A stretch of 64,000 nt of DNA, taken from assembly GCA_965224755.1 (NCBI GenBank), contig OZ245061.1:558001-622000 (forward strand), in the 5' to 3' direction. Shown here in pieces: positions 1-8,905 of the stretch. The stretch's first letter is position 1. Each line of letters starts with the position of its first letter. Under the pieces are notes generated by a model. The model had not been told where the DNA came from and ran no database searches. It was given only the letters and a program-made list of their open reading frames with translations. The stretch is from Hellea sp965224755 (lineage in GTDB: Bacteria > Pseudomonadota > Alphaproteobacteria > Caulobacterales > Maricaulaceae). A program made the translations under genes and the position numbers.

Positions 1-17
1 TTACGCTTATAAAAAAA

Positions 18-662
18 ATGGATATCTATCCCACAGATGCCGCTCTAGCGGGGCTTATTCCCAGCAGAGAGAGCGGCGAGACAACGCTTATCAAAGCTGA
101 TATTTCGCTGTTTCATCAATCGACCCCTTTACCAGAGTCGTCTTTAGAGGCGGGGCATCCGCTCTTATCTGATTATGAAGCGGGCCTTGCGGAGGGGCAA
201 TCCAGAGCCGAGACTCTTTATCAAGACACGGTGAGCGTTATGCAAAGGGCTGTAAGCGCATTAGAGGCAGAACTGGCCTCTATGGCCCGGCAGATTGAAC
301 GGAGTCATTTATCCGCTGTTTCAGACTGTTTGCGCGCTGTTTTCCCGGCCTTGATGCGGGGCGGAACAGATTTGGAACTCCAGGCTATTTTAGAAAAAGC
401 CTGCGGGTCTACTTTAAAGGGGCGGATTCAATTAAGCTTTCATCCCGATGATCAAGCCTATTGCGAGCAGCTTTGTGAAGGGGCGCAGGATATAACTCTC
501 GCGCCTGACCCCTCTCTGGCCCCAAAACAGATGTGCCTTAAGTGGATAGGCGGGGGCGGCGAAATCGACTGCCTAGGCACGGCGAAGGCCTGCTTAACCC
601 ATCTCGAAACAGCATTGCATGATATTGGATCCACTAAAGCAAGGAATAACTCAGATGAGTAA
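18..662 (+). CDS. fliH: FliH-like flagellar export ATPase regulator
   Basis: Predicted 214-residue FliH-family protein, the cytoplasmic partner that holds the FliI ATPase at the export gate. The middle is a Glu/Arg-rich helix beginning near the GLAEGQ segment (about residue 56), followed by a compact C-terminal domain with a KWIGGGGEIDC stretch, the usual FliH/YscL layout. It overlaps fliN by 8 nt and leads fliH-fliN-fliP-fliG. No Shine-Dalgarno precedes the ATG and the frame stays open to the window edge, so the true start may lie upstream. Bases 1-12 read Leu-Arg-Leu-stop in another frame, probably the end of the upstream gene, which would normally be fliF. Confidence 0.78.
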   Translation: MDIYPTDAALAGLIPSRESGETTLIKADISLFHQSTPLPESSLEAGHPLLSDYEAGLAEGQSRAETLYQDTVSVMQRAVSALEAELASMARQIERSHLSAVSDCLRAVFPALMRGGTDLELQAILEKACGSTLKGRIQLSFHPDDQAYCEQLCEGAQDITLAPDPSLAPKQMCLKWIGGGGEIDCLGTAKACLTHLETALHDIGSTKARNNSDE

Positions 663-1002
663 GGCCAAAACGAAAACAAAGGACCCGAAAACCACAGATG
701 ACATTCCAATGTCCGAACGGCGGGATGGGGATGACGGCGCGGTTTACAAGCGCTCGATCTATGCACTACCCGTTTCCGTACAGGTTGTCATCGGCACAGC
801 GCGCCCTACTATTGCTGAATTGTTGCAGCTTAAACAAGACTCGCTCATTCAGCTTGACAGCAAGATCGAAGACCCCGTCGATTTATGCATCAATAACCGC
901 GTTATCGCCCGCGGTGAGCTGATTGAGACTGACCCGGCTACGGGCAGTATTGGCGTGAAATTGACTGAAATCGTCGATATCTCAGAAGATATGCTGCAAT
1001 GA
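655..1002 (+). CDS. fliN: Flagellar motor switch protein FliN
   Basis: 115-residue FliN. The C-terminal two thirds is a SpoA (surface presentation of antigens) domain: ALPVSVQVVIGTARPTIAELLQL, then the conserved strand pattern with INNRVIARGELIE and a terminal VKLTEIVD. The N-terminal 35 residues are charged and variable, as is usual. FliN forms the bottom of the C-ring with FliM. I start at 655, not the earlier in-frame ATG at 619, because AAGGA at 641-645 sits 9 nt upstream and the resulting ATGAGTAA overlap with fliH is typical of coupled translation. It also overlaps fliP by 4 nt. Confidence 0.93.
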   Translation: MSKAKTKTKDPKTTDDIPMSERRDGDDGAVYKRSIYALPVSVQVVIGTARPTIAELLQLKQDSLIQLDSKIEDPVDLCINNRVIARGELIETDPATGSIGVKLTEIVDISEDMLQ

Positions 1003-1817
1003 CAGCTACACCATATTATAAGAGAAAAACCATCTGGATTTGGGCGCTAGCAAGTTTGGGCCTGCTTCTCATTTCTCTTGTCTTTGGGGCGGATGCTCAA
1101 GCGCAAGTCGCGCCGGAGGCTGGTAATGCCTTGCAAGATTTACTGGAAAGCGCCCAAACCAATGCCGATGGCGAGAGTGTCGGCCTGAACGCGCGCATTA
1201 TTCAGCTTTTTCTGATTGTTACGGTTCTAAGCCTTGCCCCAGGACTTGCTATGATGATTACCTGTTTGCCCTTTATGATCATTGTTTTTTCCTTTCTGCG
1301 GCAAGCAATTGGATTGCAGCAATCCCCGCCCAATATGATGATTATGGGGCTTGCAATGTTTCTGACCTTCTTCGTTATGGAGCCCGTGTTTATGAAATCC
1401 TGGGATGAAGGGCTATCTCCTTTAATGGAGGGTTCAATCACCGAAGAACAGGCCATTGAACGCACGCTCACGCCCTTTAGAAATTTCATGGAAACCCGTG
1501 TTCAACGTGATACTTTGGAACGCCTTGCCGCAACCATGCCGCAGCGCAATTATAATCTTGAAGAAGAAATCCCGTTTTCACTGCTTGTGACATCATTCAT
1601 GCTTTCTGAAATCAAACAGGCGTTTCAAATAGGCTTTATCATTTTCTTACCCTTCCTCATTATTGATCTAATTGTGGCCTCTATCTTGATGGCTATGGGG
1701 ATGATGATGGTGCCGCCGGCAGTGGTATCCCTGCCATTCAAACTTGCTTTCTTTGTGATGGCGGATGGCTGGGTTAAAATAACCGAAGCGCTACTGCGCG
1801 GCTATGGAGTGGCGTGA
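999..1817 (+). CDS. fliP: Flagellar export gate protein FliP
   Basis: 272-residue FliP, core subunit of the FliPQR export gate. An N-terminal cleavable-type hydrophobic segment (about 10-35, ending AQAQ) is followed by four membrane helices. Family signatures are visible: SPPNMMIMGLAMFLTFFVM near 106-125 and FQIGFIIFLPFLIIDLIVAS near 205-225, then a Met-rich GMMMVPP turn. The ATGA overlap with fliN implies translational coupling. fliQ and fliR are encoded about 24 kb away in this window, so the gate genes are split between two operons. Confidence 0.95.
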   Translation: MTATPYYKRKTIWIWALASLGLLLISLVFGADAQAQVAPEAGNALQDLLESAQTNADGESVGLNARIIQLFLIVTVLSLAPGLAMMITCLPFMIIVFSFLRQAIGLQQSPPNMMIMGLAMFLTFFVMEPVFMKSWDEGLSPLMEGSITEEQAIERTLTPFRNFMETRVQRDTLERLAATMPQRNYNLEEEIPFSLLVTSFMLSEIKQAFQIGFIIFLPFLIIDLIVASILMAMGMMMVPPAVVSLPFKLAFFVMADGWVKITEALLRGYGVA

Positions 1818-2920
1818 TGGAGCCATCTGCTACTGCGGCGCAGTCCAACAATCCTGTAATTATTCCGCCGCAATCAATAGCCATGAAGGCGCAAGACCAT
1901 CACCGCCTGACGGGGCCTCAGAAAGCTGCCATTATCATTACGCTATTAGGCGCTGATAATGCAGGGCCTGTTGTCGAGAAAATAGAAGATAAGCACTTAC
2001 GTGCATTTATGACAGCGCTTGAGAATTTACGGCTTATTCCCAGAGACAGCATGTTGGCCGCTGTAGCGGATTTTATTACGGAACTTGGCGCAAGGCGCGG
2101 CGGGTTTCGCGGCGGGCCGGAAGCGGCGCGGGAATTGGCGGAAAATCTGTTTGCAGCAGACCGTGTTGCCCGCCTCATTGGAGCGCCTCCGCCGCCGCCT
2201 GCACCCAAAACTTCAGCAGATGCGGTCTGGGCCTTATTGAAAGAGCGTAAGGCTGCTGACATCGCGCGCTATTTGAGCGGCCAAAAAGGCGAAGTCGCAA
2301 GCATTATTCTGTCTCAATTTTCAACGGATGTTGCCGGCCAAATATTGACTGAGCTTCCCGAAGAAATTTCTGTGGCCTGTGTTCGGCAAATGTCGCGCGA
2401 AACGGATATTGATCAACGCACAATCGACGCAGTGGCGGAGCTTGTGCAAACGGAGTTTCTAGCGGAAGGGAGAGGCATTGATACGTCCAGTTCTACGGCC
2501 TTTGTCAGCGAGATTTTGGGGATATTACCGCGCGAGCGGCGCGATATGATGCTGGGGAGCCTCGAAAAAGCAGATCCTGAGCAGGCTGAGCGTATCCGCA
2601 AAGGTATGATGACGTTCGAGGATTTACCACAACGCTTACCGACGACAGCCATTCCTATCCTTTTTCGTGATTTTGATCAGGATAAACTGCACAAGGCCTT
2701 GAAAGCAGGCGGTGGACAGGAGCCTGAGACTATAGAATTTTTCTATGCCAATATTTCCCAGCGTATGGCGGGGCAGTATAAAGAACAGGTTGAGGAGTTG
2801 AAAGACATTAGCCAAAAAGAAGCTGATGGCGCGATTTCAAGTTTGATGGGCTTTATTAGCAAGTTAGAAAAAGACGGCCGTATTGCCTTGATTAAACCTG
2901 TTTCTGAGACTGAAGTTTAA
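1817..2920 (+). CDS. fliG: Flagellar motor switch protein FliG (divergent)
   Basis: 367-residue FliG, the switch subunit that contacts MotA. The C-terminal torque domain is recognisable: LFRDFDQDKLHKALKAG, then SQRMAGQYKEQVEELKDI, and a terminal helix ending EKDGRIALI, equivalent to charged helix 5. The EHPQ motif of the middle domain is replaced by QKGE before VASIILSQF, so this copy is divergent although its length is normal. A GTG at 1814 is in frame, but ATG at 1817 overlaps the fliP stop (TGATG) and has GGAG 7 nt upstream, so I use 1817. It is the last gene of the operon and converges on flgI with a 4-nt gap. Confidence 0.9.
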   Translation: MEPSATAAQSNNPVIIPPQSIAMKAQDHHRLTGPQKAAIIITLLGADNAGPVVEKIEDKHLRAFMTALENLRLIPRDSMLAAVADFITELGARRGGFRGGPEAARELAENLFAADRVARLIGAPPPPPAPKTSADAVWALLKERKAADIARYLSGQKGEVASIILSQFSTDVAGQILTELPEEISVACVRQMSRETDIDQRTIDAVAELVQTEFLAEGRGIDTSSSTAFVSEILGILPRERRDMMLGSLEKADPEQAERIRKGMMTFEDLPQRLPTTAIPILFRDFDQDKLHKALKAGGGQEPETIEFFYANISQRMAGQYKEQVEELKDISQKEADGAISSLMGFISKLEKDGRIALIKPVSETEV

Positions 2921-2924
2921 AGCC

Positions 2925-4037
2925 CTATTGTAAAATCAATTCGGCATGCAGCGCCCCGGCCGTTTTCATAGTTTTGAGAATATCTATCATTTCGCGCGGA
3001 GAAACGCCAAGCGCGTTTAATCCGGCGACAAGGTCAGGTAGAGTTACATTTTCATCCACCAGTGCGATATTTCCAGGCTCGCCATCGGACACATTAATAT
3101 TAGTGCGAGGCAGGATGATACTATCGCCATAGCCAAAGGGATTGGGTTGGGAGACCACAGGTGCCTCAGTGATTTTGATAGACAGATTGCCTTGTGCAAT
3201 AGCGACAGAAGAGACTTTGACATTCTGGCCGAGCACGATTGTGCCCGAGCGTTGATCAATCACGACTTTAGCTTTTTGTGCAGGTATGAGGTCATAATTT
3301 TCTATACGGCTAAGCAAGCGGGCCGGAGATTGTTTGACGCTGCGCAAATCAAGCTCAACCGTGCCGGAATCAAGTAAGGTCGCAATCGGGCGTCCGAAAC
3401 TCTTATTGATCTTGGATTCGATGCGTTCTGCCGTTGTGAAGTCGGGAGATCGCAGCGCCAGGCGGATACGCGTCATGGACGCGAAGTCGAAATTAATTTC
3501 GCGCTCGACCCGTGCGCCGTTCGGGATCGTGCCGGACGTCGGGACGCCCTCGGTAATAGAGGCGCCGTCGCCTTCGGCTTTAAAACCGCTGATGAGAACA
3601 CTGCCTTGCGCAACGGCGTAAACTTCGCCGTCTGCTGCGTTTAAGGGTGTCATGATGAGGGTTCCGCCCGCTAGGCTTTTAGCATCACCAATGGAGGACA
3701 CATTGATGTCGATGCGCGAGCCTGAGCGGGCGAAGGGGGGGAGGGAGGCTGTGACAATTACAGCAGCAACATTATTGGGACGGAAATCACTGCCTTGAAT
3801 ATTTACGCCCAGACGCTCCAAGAGATTGGAGAGGGCTTCTTCGGTATAGGGTGAGTTGCGAATAGTATCGCCTGTACCGTCAAGTCCGATGACAAGGCCG
3901 TAACCGACGAGATCATTGCCGCGCACACCTTCAACATCGACAATGTCTTTAATTTTGACACTCGCGAAAGCCGGAGTGCCAAGGGTCGACATCATGAGGA
4001 TGAAACAGAGACATAAACGTATCAGAAAAGCAGTCAT
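2925..4037 (-). CDS. flgI: Flagellar P-ring protein FlgI
   Basis: 370-residue FlgI, which forms the periplasmic P-ring around the rod. A Sec signal peptide (about residues 1-25, ending TPAFA) precedes the family start VKIKDIVDVEGVRGNDLVGYGLVIGLDGTGD. The C-terminal VADLVAGLNALGVSPREMIDILKTMKTAGALHAELI-type end is characteristic; here it reads LPDLVAGLNALGV followed by REMIDILKTMK. Length is normal. It is the last gene of the minus-strand operon motB-flgE-flgK-flgL-flgI and starts 3 nt after flgL ends. Its L-ring partner FlgH and chaperone FlgA are in the plus-strand operon. Confidence 0.95.
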   Translation of the reverse strand: MTAFLIRLCLCFILMMSTLGTPAFASVKIKDIVDVEGVRGNDLVGYGLVIGLDGTGDTIRNSPYTEEALSNLLERLGVNIQGSDFRPNNVAAVIVTASLPPFARSGSRIDINVSSIGDAKSLAGGTLIMTPLNAADGEVYAVAQGSVLISGFKAEGDGASITEGVPTSGTIPNGARVEREINFDFASMTRIRLALRSPDFTTAERIESKINKSFGRPIATLLDSGTVELDLRSVKQSPARLLSRIENYDLIPAQKAKVVIDQRSGTIVLGQNVKVSSVAIAQGNLSIKITEAPVVSQPNPFGYGDSIILPRTNINVSDGEPGNIALVDENVTLPDLVAGLNALGVSPREMIDILKTMKTAGALHAELILQ

Positions 4038-4040
4038 AAT

Positions 4041-5051
4041 CTATCTCAAGTAATTTGTTAGGGTTAAGCCGGAGAGCCGCGCCGTGATAATGTAAGAGCT
4101 CTCAAGTTGGACTTCGAGCTGCTTTAATTCGGCCGCCGCTTCAAATTGGTCGCGCCCTGTCAGGGTTTGATAGGCGGCTGAAAGCGAGAGGGCTTCGAAT
4201 TGATTACGCGCATTGGCTTTTTCCAGCGTTTCTGAAAAAATACCCAAATTACCTTCAAGACTGATTAACCCGCTTGTGCCATTTGTAGCGGCTGTAATTC
4301 CATTGTTAAAAATTTCGGTAAATTCACTTGTGCCAATGGCATTGCCGGAGGATTGGGCCGTGGCTATCACCGCTAAACCCCGAAGAACATCTTTGATGGT
4401 TTGGCTATCCGCGCGCACATCGACACTAATCTTTTGTCCATTGCCAATATGCATGGGCGGGGCAGCGTCCGTGCCGCCCGTATAAATATTGGTTTGAAAA
4501 CCACCCGCCGGATCATTAAAATAAATGTCCAAAGCGGCGTCTATATCGGCAGGCGATCCGGCGGTGGTCATGATATTGCGGACATCATCGAGTAAGGCGC
4601 CGGGCCCCGAAAAAGGCGGCCTGTCTGTTACATTACCCGAAAGAAGGTTGCGCGGGCCATGTTTGATACTTAAGGCCGTCATCACGCTACGCAGATTGGC
4701 TTCGGCCTCATTAGAGATAGCCACTACGCCTGCCGAGCCCGCAGAATTAAGTGCAATTATGGCGCGGGTATCAATACCGTTCATGGCAATACGCGCTCCG
4801 CTAATGCCTTGGCTGATGAGGTCAAGACGCGTCGTGGTTAGGGAATTAATCCGCGTGCTCAGTTCAATATCATTGAGCGCTTTGCGCATGAGATGTGCGC
4901 CGCCGACCCGGCCGTTCGTCGCCTTTGTTAAATCTGCCCTTTGGCCTGTCACGGCTTCTTTTGACACGATATCAAGCCGGGCTTTAATCCGCGCAGTTGT
5001 TCTATTGCGCCGGGTAAAACTCAGGAGATCCGGATATCCATTTAATTGCAT
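4041..5051 (-). CDS. flgL: Hook-filament junction protein FlgL
   Basis: 336-residue FlgL/HAP3-like protein of the flagellin superfamily. The N-terminal helical region (VSKEAVTGQRADLTKATNG, about 29-47) matches the flagellin D0/D1 pattern, and the C-terminal ELKQLEVQLESSYIITARLSGLTLTNYL helix is the matching D0 end. The middle carries a short variable domain. It links hook and filament together with FlgK, which is encoded directly upstream (9-nt gap). AAGG lies 8 nt upstream of the ATG. Confidence 0.9.
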   Translation of the reverse strand: MQLNGYPDLLSFTRRNRTTARIKARLDIVSKEAVTGQRADLTKATNGRVGGAHLMRKALNDIELSTRINSLTTTRLDLISQGISGARIAMNGIDTRAIIALNSAGSAGVVAISNEAEANLRSVMTALSIKHGPRNLLSGNVTDRPPFSGPGALLDDVRNIMTTAGSPADIDAALDIYFNDPAGGFQTNIYTGGTDAAPPMHIGNGQKISVDVRADSQTIKDVLRGLAVIATAQSSGNAIGTSEFTEIFNNGITAATNGTSGLISLEGNLGIFSETLEKANARNQFEALSLSAAYQTLTGRDQFEAAAELKQLEVQLESSYIITARLSGLTLTNYLR

Positions 5052-5060
5052 GGCTCTACC

Positions 5061-6530
5061 TTAAATCTGCATCAGGCGGTCAATCATTTCGCCTATTGTC
5101 TGAATGACCCGCGCATTTGCGGCGTAGGATTGCTCTATTAAAAGAAGCGTTTGCATTTCGCTGTCCGTATCGACGCCGGATTTTTCTATTTCGGCATCAA
5201 AGAGCAGGTTGCTACGTGTGAGGGCGCTTGCGCTTAGAGCGTCATGCCGGATACGGCTTTCGCCAATAATAGAAGAAAATCCTGCGATGAGTTCAATGGA
5301 AGAAAAACTGCCGGAGAGGCCGGAGGCTGACGGCGCTGTGTTGGAGGCGTTGAGTGCCTCCAGATAACCGTTAATAAGCTCGGCATGACCTGTTGGGCCG
5401 GGCGTGGCCGCGCCAAGGCCGTCGCGAAAACGTGCAATGTCTCCGCCTTGGGCTGGATCAATTGCCGCGTTTAGCCGCAGGCGTCCGGCAATGCCGGGAA
5501 TATTTAACGGATCAACAGGGCTGCCTGCATCGGTAAAGATACCTGGCGCGCCGGCCGCTTTTGTTGGGTCAAGCGCATCATCTGAAAACCGCGTAATCAG
5601 ATCTGCGGCGAGGCTGTCAAGCTGGGCACCAAATGTTGGCGCGACATTATCACGAATGGCAAAATGACCGGCCAGAGTTCCGGAGCTCAGAGAGAAATTT
5701 CCGCCTATGCCGGGTGTTAGTTCCTGGTCTCCGACGAAAAGCCCCGAAAGACCGCCCGTGCCATTGGTATAAGACGCCCCCGGAGGAATAACGCCTGCCC
5801 GTTGAAAAGTAAGTTCATGGACATTGCCGGCCAATAGGAAAACACCGCTATCAGTTACAATATCAACTTGGCCGCCCTGACGGTGAATATCGCGTATAGG
5901 AATAATTTCTGAAATCGAATCTATCAGTCTTTGGCGCTCATCCTCAAGCGCAACGGCATCACCCGCCAGTTCGTTAAGTCCGCCAATATCGCCGTTAAGT
6001 GTATAGAGGCGATTGAGCGCGGCATTTACCGATTTAACATTACGGGCAATATTTGCATCAGCATTATTGCGCAGGGAATTCGTCATTGTGGAAAGGGCGT
6101 TAAATTGGTTCACTAATTCCGTGCTGGAGGCGAGGGCTGCATTTTGCAGCGCGGAAGATTCTGGTGTAGTCGCCAGCTCTCTGAAATTAGCTTCCAGCGA
6201 TTCAAATGCGGCAAAGAGGCCGTAATTATCACCCGGTGCGCCCAATTCGCGATTGAGTTGATTATATGTACCGGCGAGAATACTGGCGCGCCCGTAAGAG
6301 GCATCGGATTCACGCCGTAGCCTTGAGAGCGGCATGTCTTGATGCCGCGTAACGCCGGATATGCGAACGCCATTGCCGCGATTGCCGACAATGTTTTCGC
6401 TGGTAACAACTTCGCGCCGCACATAGCCGGGCGTGGCGGCATTGGCAACATTTCCGGCTGTAATATCCGCGCGAAAAGCGCTGCTAGCCAAACCGGAATA
6501 GGCGTTAGAAAGGGCGCGCGAGAGTGTCAT
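5061..6530 (-). CDS. flgK: Hook-filament junction protein FlgK
   Basis: 489-residue FlgK/HAP1. The N-terminus MTLSRALSNAYSGLASSAFR followed by NVANAATPGYVRR is the rod/hook-family motif, and the C-terminal LIEQSYAANARVIQTIGEMIDRLMQI helix is the D0 partner. A DERQRLIDSISEIIPI segment near residue 215 is typical of FlgK. An AAGG ribosome-binding site lies 9 nt upstream. It is downstream of flgE and upstream of flgL, the usual assembly order. Confidence 0.94.
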   Translation of the reverse strand: MTLSRALSNAYSGLASSAFRADITAGNVANAATPGYVRREVVTSENIVGNRGNGVRISGVTRHQDMPLSRLRRESDASYGRASILAGTYNQLNRELGAPGDNYGLFAAFESLEANFRELATTPESSALQNAALASSTELVNQFNALSTMTNSLRNNADANIARNVKSVNAALNRLYTLNGDIGGLNELAGDAVALEDERQRLIDSISEIIPIRDIHRQGGQVDIVTDSGVFLLAGNVHELTFQRAGVIPPGASYTNGTGGLSGLFVGDQELTPGIGGNFSLSSGTLAGHFAIRDNVAPTFGAQLDSLAADLITRFSDDALDPTKAAGAPGIFTDAGSPVDPLNIPGIAGRLRLNAAIDPAQGGDIARFRDGLGAATPGPTGHAELINGYLEALNASNTAPSASGLSGSFSSIELIAGFSSIIGESRIRHDALSASALTRSNLLFDAEIEKSGVDTDSEMQTLLLIEQSYAANARVIQTIGEMIDRLMQI

Positions 6531-6557
6531 TTATCCGGCCTTTAATCGCCTCCAACT

Positions 6558-7862
6558 CTAGCGTTTGAGGTTTGTGGTTTCTTGCAGCATTTCATCCACG
6601 GTCTGGATAATTTTGGCGTTGGAGGAATAGGCGCGTTGTGTCTCGATGAGGCTGGTTAGTTCTGTTGCAATATCAGTACTGGATTCCATCAAGGCATAGC
6701 CTGCATAACCGCCAGCTGATCCTGTGCCTGCATCCCAGAGATAAATATCGCCGCTTTCCTGCGAGACCGAATAGGCTTGATTGTTTTGTGCCGTCAGTCC
6801 GTTAACATTTGGAACATCAACTACTGGGATTTGGTAAAGCGTCCGGCGAAAGCCGGAACTGAATATGGCTTCGACGTGGCCTTGTTGATTGATTTCAACG
6901 GCTTGCAGATCACCGATTGGAGAACCGTCTTTGGTTATATTATAAGGCGAGAAGGGGGCTGCGAGTTGAGAAATTCCAGAGCTTTCGCCTGGTTTGCCGA
7001 TAAAGGCCGTCATTGGCCCGCTTACGACATTAAAGCTCATTTCGCCTGTCGCGGCATCATAGCTCATGCCAGCTCCAGGCGTAATCGTGTTGATAGATCC
7101 GCCATTGCCTGCGCCGTCATTAAAGGAGATATCAAAATTGGCGACAGGTGTTAGGGGGTCGCCTGCAGAATCGACAACGCTGACGCTCCAGCTATTACTG
7201 GCGCCTGAGCCCGGAACCGTTGGGGAAAATGTATACGTCAATGTTTGTGCCCGGCCCAGATTGTCATAATACTCAATCGGGAGCGTGAAATTTTCGCCTG
7301 TTCCGCCCGCGACGGTCGCTTCGGCGGGTAGGTTAATTCCCAAGTTGAGATTTCTCGTTGGCGAGGCTGAAAACTGACTGATATCTATATTTACCGGAAC
7401 AAGACTGGTCGAGCTGTCGCGGCTGCCACTTTGGACGGCCCCTGTGGAATCTGTGGGCCATCCCAAAAGATATAGGCCGCTTTGAGTGCGAAGGCTGCCA
7501 TTTTCATCAGGAAAAAAGCTTCCCGTGGGTACCATCATAAAATCGCGTTGTGTGCCGGATTGGTTGATACCGAAAACATCTGTGACGGGGATCATACCAT
7601 TGCCGTTAATGGCAATATCTAAAGCATTGCCTGTGGAAATGAGCGAGCCGGCACTGGCGATATCTTTATAGGTGATTGCTCTTACGCCGCCCGCAGAATA
7701 AACACTGGGGCGTTGGTTTATGACCATGCTTGAGAAATCGACTGTGCTGCGTTTATAGCCATATGTGCCGGAATTAGCGATGTTATCTGATATTGTTGAG
7801 AGGCGGGTGGCGTTGACTCTTAGGCCCATTACTCCGGCATTGAGAGAAGAAGATATTGTCAT
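6558..7862 (-). CDS. flgE: Flagellar hook protein FlgE
   Basis: 434-residue hook protein. It begins MTISSSLNAGVMGLRVNATRLSTISDNIANSGTYGYKR, the rod/hook motif, and ends ELTSLIETQRAYSSNAKIIQTVDEMLQETTNLKR, the FlgE C-terminal helix. The middle contains the hook D1/D2 beta domains, with FSASPTRNLNLGINLP near 140. Translation could open 16 codons further upstream, but the start at 7862 has AAGGA at a good distance and matches the family N-terminus. A CtrA-type octamer lies just upstream. Confidence 0.94.
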   Translation of the reverse strand: MTISSSLNAGVMGLRVNATRLSTISDNIANSGTYGYKRSTVDFSSMVINQRPSVYSAGGVRAITYKDIASAGSLISTGNALDIAINGNGMIPVTDVFGINQSGTQRDFMMVPTGSFFPDENGSLRTQSGLYLLGWPTDSTGAVQSGSRDSSTSLVPVNIDISQFSASPTRNLNLGINLPAEATVAGGTGENFTLPIEYYDNLGRAQTLTYTFSPTVPGSGASNSWSVSVVDSAGDPLTPVANFDISFNDGAGNGGSINTITPGAGMSYDAATGEMSFNVVSGPMTAFIGKPGESSGISQLAAPFSPYNITKDGSPIGDLQAVEINQQGHVEAIFSSGFRRTLYQIPVVDVPNVNGLTAQNNQAYSVSQESGDIYLWDAGTGSAGGYAGYALMESSTDIATELTSLIETQRAYSSNAKIIQTVDEMLQETTNLKR

Positions 7863-7874
7863 GATCAATCCTTG

Positions 7875-7882
7875 ATGGTTAA
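7875..7882 (-). promoter_or_regulatory. CtrA-type octamer upstream of flgE
   Basis: On the minus strand this reads TTAACCAT, the octamer described for CtrA-bound promoters in Caulobacter. Two further TTAACC half sites occur in the same motB-flgE gap. It sits only 13-20 nt before the flgE start, so it may act as a repressor site or be chance. Confidence 0.35.
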
Positions 7883-7949
7883 CAAACTCAACCCATAGGA
7901 GTAGTTTCACAAGGTTAATAAGTGTATAATAAAATATACACCTATACGG

Positions 7950-8747
7950 TTAACTTAGTATAGTAATGGATATCCGCCTATTTTGCGCGGCGAGGAGATT
8001 TTCATCAAGTGGGTCTGTATAGGCTTTTCCCGAAATTTCTGATATTTGCTCATAAGGGAAGCCGTAAGTCATTAGCAGGCGCCTAGCTGTATTGGCACGA
8101 TCTGTAGATAATTCCCAGTTTGAATAACCCGTGCCGTTTACAAAAACGCGCCCGTCAGTATGGCCAACGATCTTGATGTCATTTTGCACGGTACTAAACG
8201 ATTCTGTCACGATTTTTAAAAGCTGCTTGAGGAGATCAGATGGAGTAGCATCTCCGATAGAAAAAAGAGGTTTTGCGTCGCTGTCTATGAGTTCAATGAC
8301 AAGGCCTTCGGGGCTCATTTTTAAGCTAATATGATCTAATAAATCAGTATTTTCTGCGAGAATAGCTTTATTTAAAGTCTCAATTTGAACTTGTACTTTT
8401 TGGGCCGCGTCTTCTTTATCCGCGTCATCCAAGACTTCGCTGCCTGTATCTGGCTTTACGCCACTGCCGGATTTAACAAGGGTGTCTTGTGTAAATAACG
8501 AATCTCCGGCGAGTGCGTCAGAGCCGCCTCCGGACACCGCTGCAATAGGTATGTTAGGGCTAAAATAATCAGCAATTCCTTTGCGCTGCTCTTCCGTAGT
8601 CGCATTTAAGAGCCACATCAAAAGAAAGAACGCCATCATCGCAGTCACGAAATCAGCATAGGCAACTTTCCAAGCACCGCCATGATGCGCCGCCGCAGCA
8701 TAAACCTTCTTGCGCCGTATAATAATTGGCCGAACCGCTTCACTCAT
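7950..8747 (-). CDS. motB: Flagellar stator protein MotB
   Basis: 265-residue MotB. The N-terminal cytoplasmic piece precedes one membrane helix, AYADFVTAMMAFFLLMWLL, which carries the essential proton-binding Asp at residue 32. The C-terminal OmpA-like peptidoglycan-binding domain shows VGHTDGR near 200 and a terminal NRRISITIL. MotB anchors the MotA4-5MotB2 stator to the wall. Unusually, motB is not next to motA: it heads the minus-strand hook operon while motA is in the plus-strand operon 1.25 kb away. No clear ribosome-binding site was found. Confidence 0.95.
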   Translation of the reverse strand: MSEAVRPIIIRRKKVYAAAAHHGGAWKVAYADFVTAMMAFFLLMWLLNATTEEQRKGIADYFSPNIPIAAVSGGGSDALAGDSLFTQDTLVKSGSGVKPDTGSEVLDDADKEDAAQKVQVQIETLNKAILAENTDLLDHISLKMSPEGLVIELIDSDAKPLFSIGDATPSDLLKQLLKIVTESFSTVQNDIKIVGHTDGRVFVNGTGYSNWELSTDRANTARRLLMTYGFPYEQISEISGKAYTDPLDENLLAAQNRRISITILS

Positions 8748-8822
8748 CCTGCTATACCCATATAACTTACTTGAAGTTGAGTTGATAGCTGATAGGGCTG
8801 AATTTATGAGTAAGAAACGCGG

Positions 8823-8837
8823 TTAAAAACGGGTTAA
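8823..8837 (+). promoter_or_regulatory. CtrA-like box in the motB-fliM intergenic region
   Basis: TTAA-N7-TTAA, an exact match to the core CtrA consensus, 69 nt before the fliM start in a divergent promoter region. A third TTAA follows at 8841-8844. CtrA control of early flagellar genes is established in Caulobacter; here it is inferred from the motif alone. Confidence 0.55.
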
Positions 8838-8905
8838 GCGTTAAGGTTTTCGTAAGGCAGGCTTGTATAAAGAGTGTATACAAAATAACACTAATATGGT
8901 GCTTT

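Noticed and set aside
7863..7910. 16-codon upstream extension of flgE
   Set aside because: The internal ATG has AAGGA and matches the hook-protein N-terminus; the extension crosses the ribosome-binding site and CtrA-like octamer.
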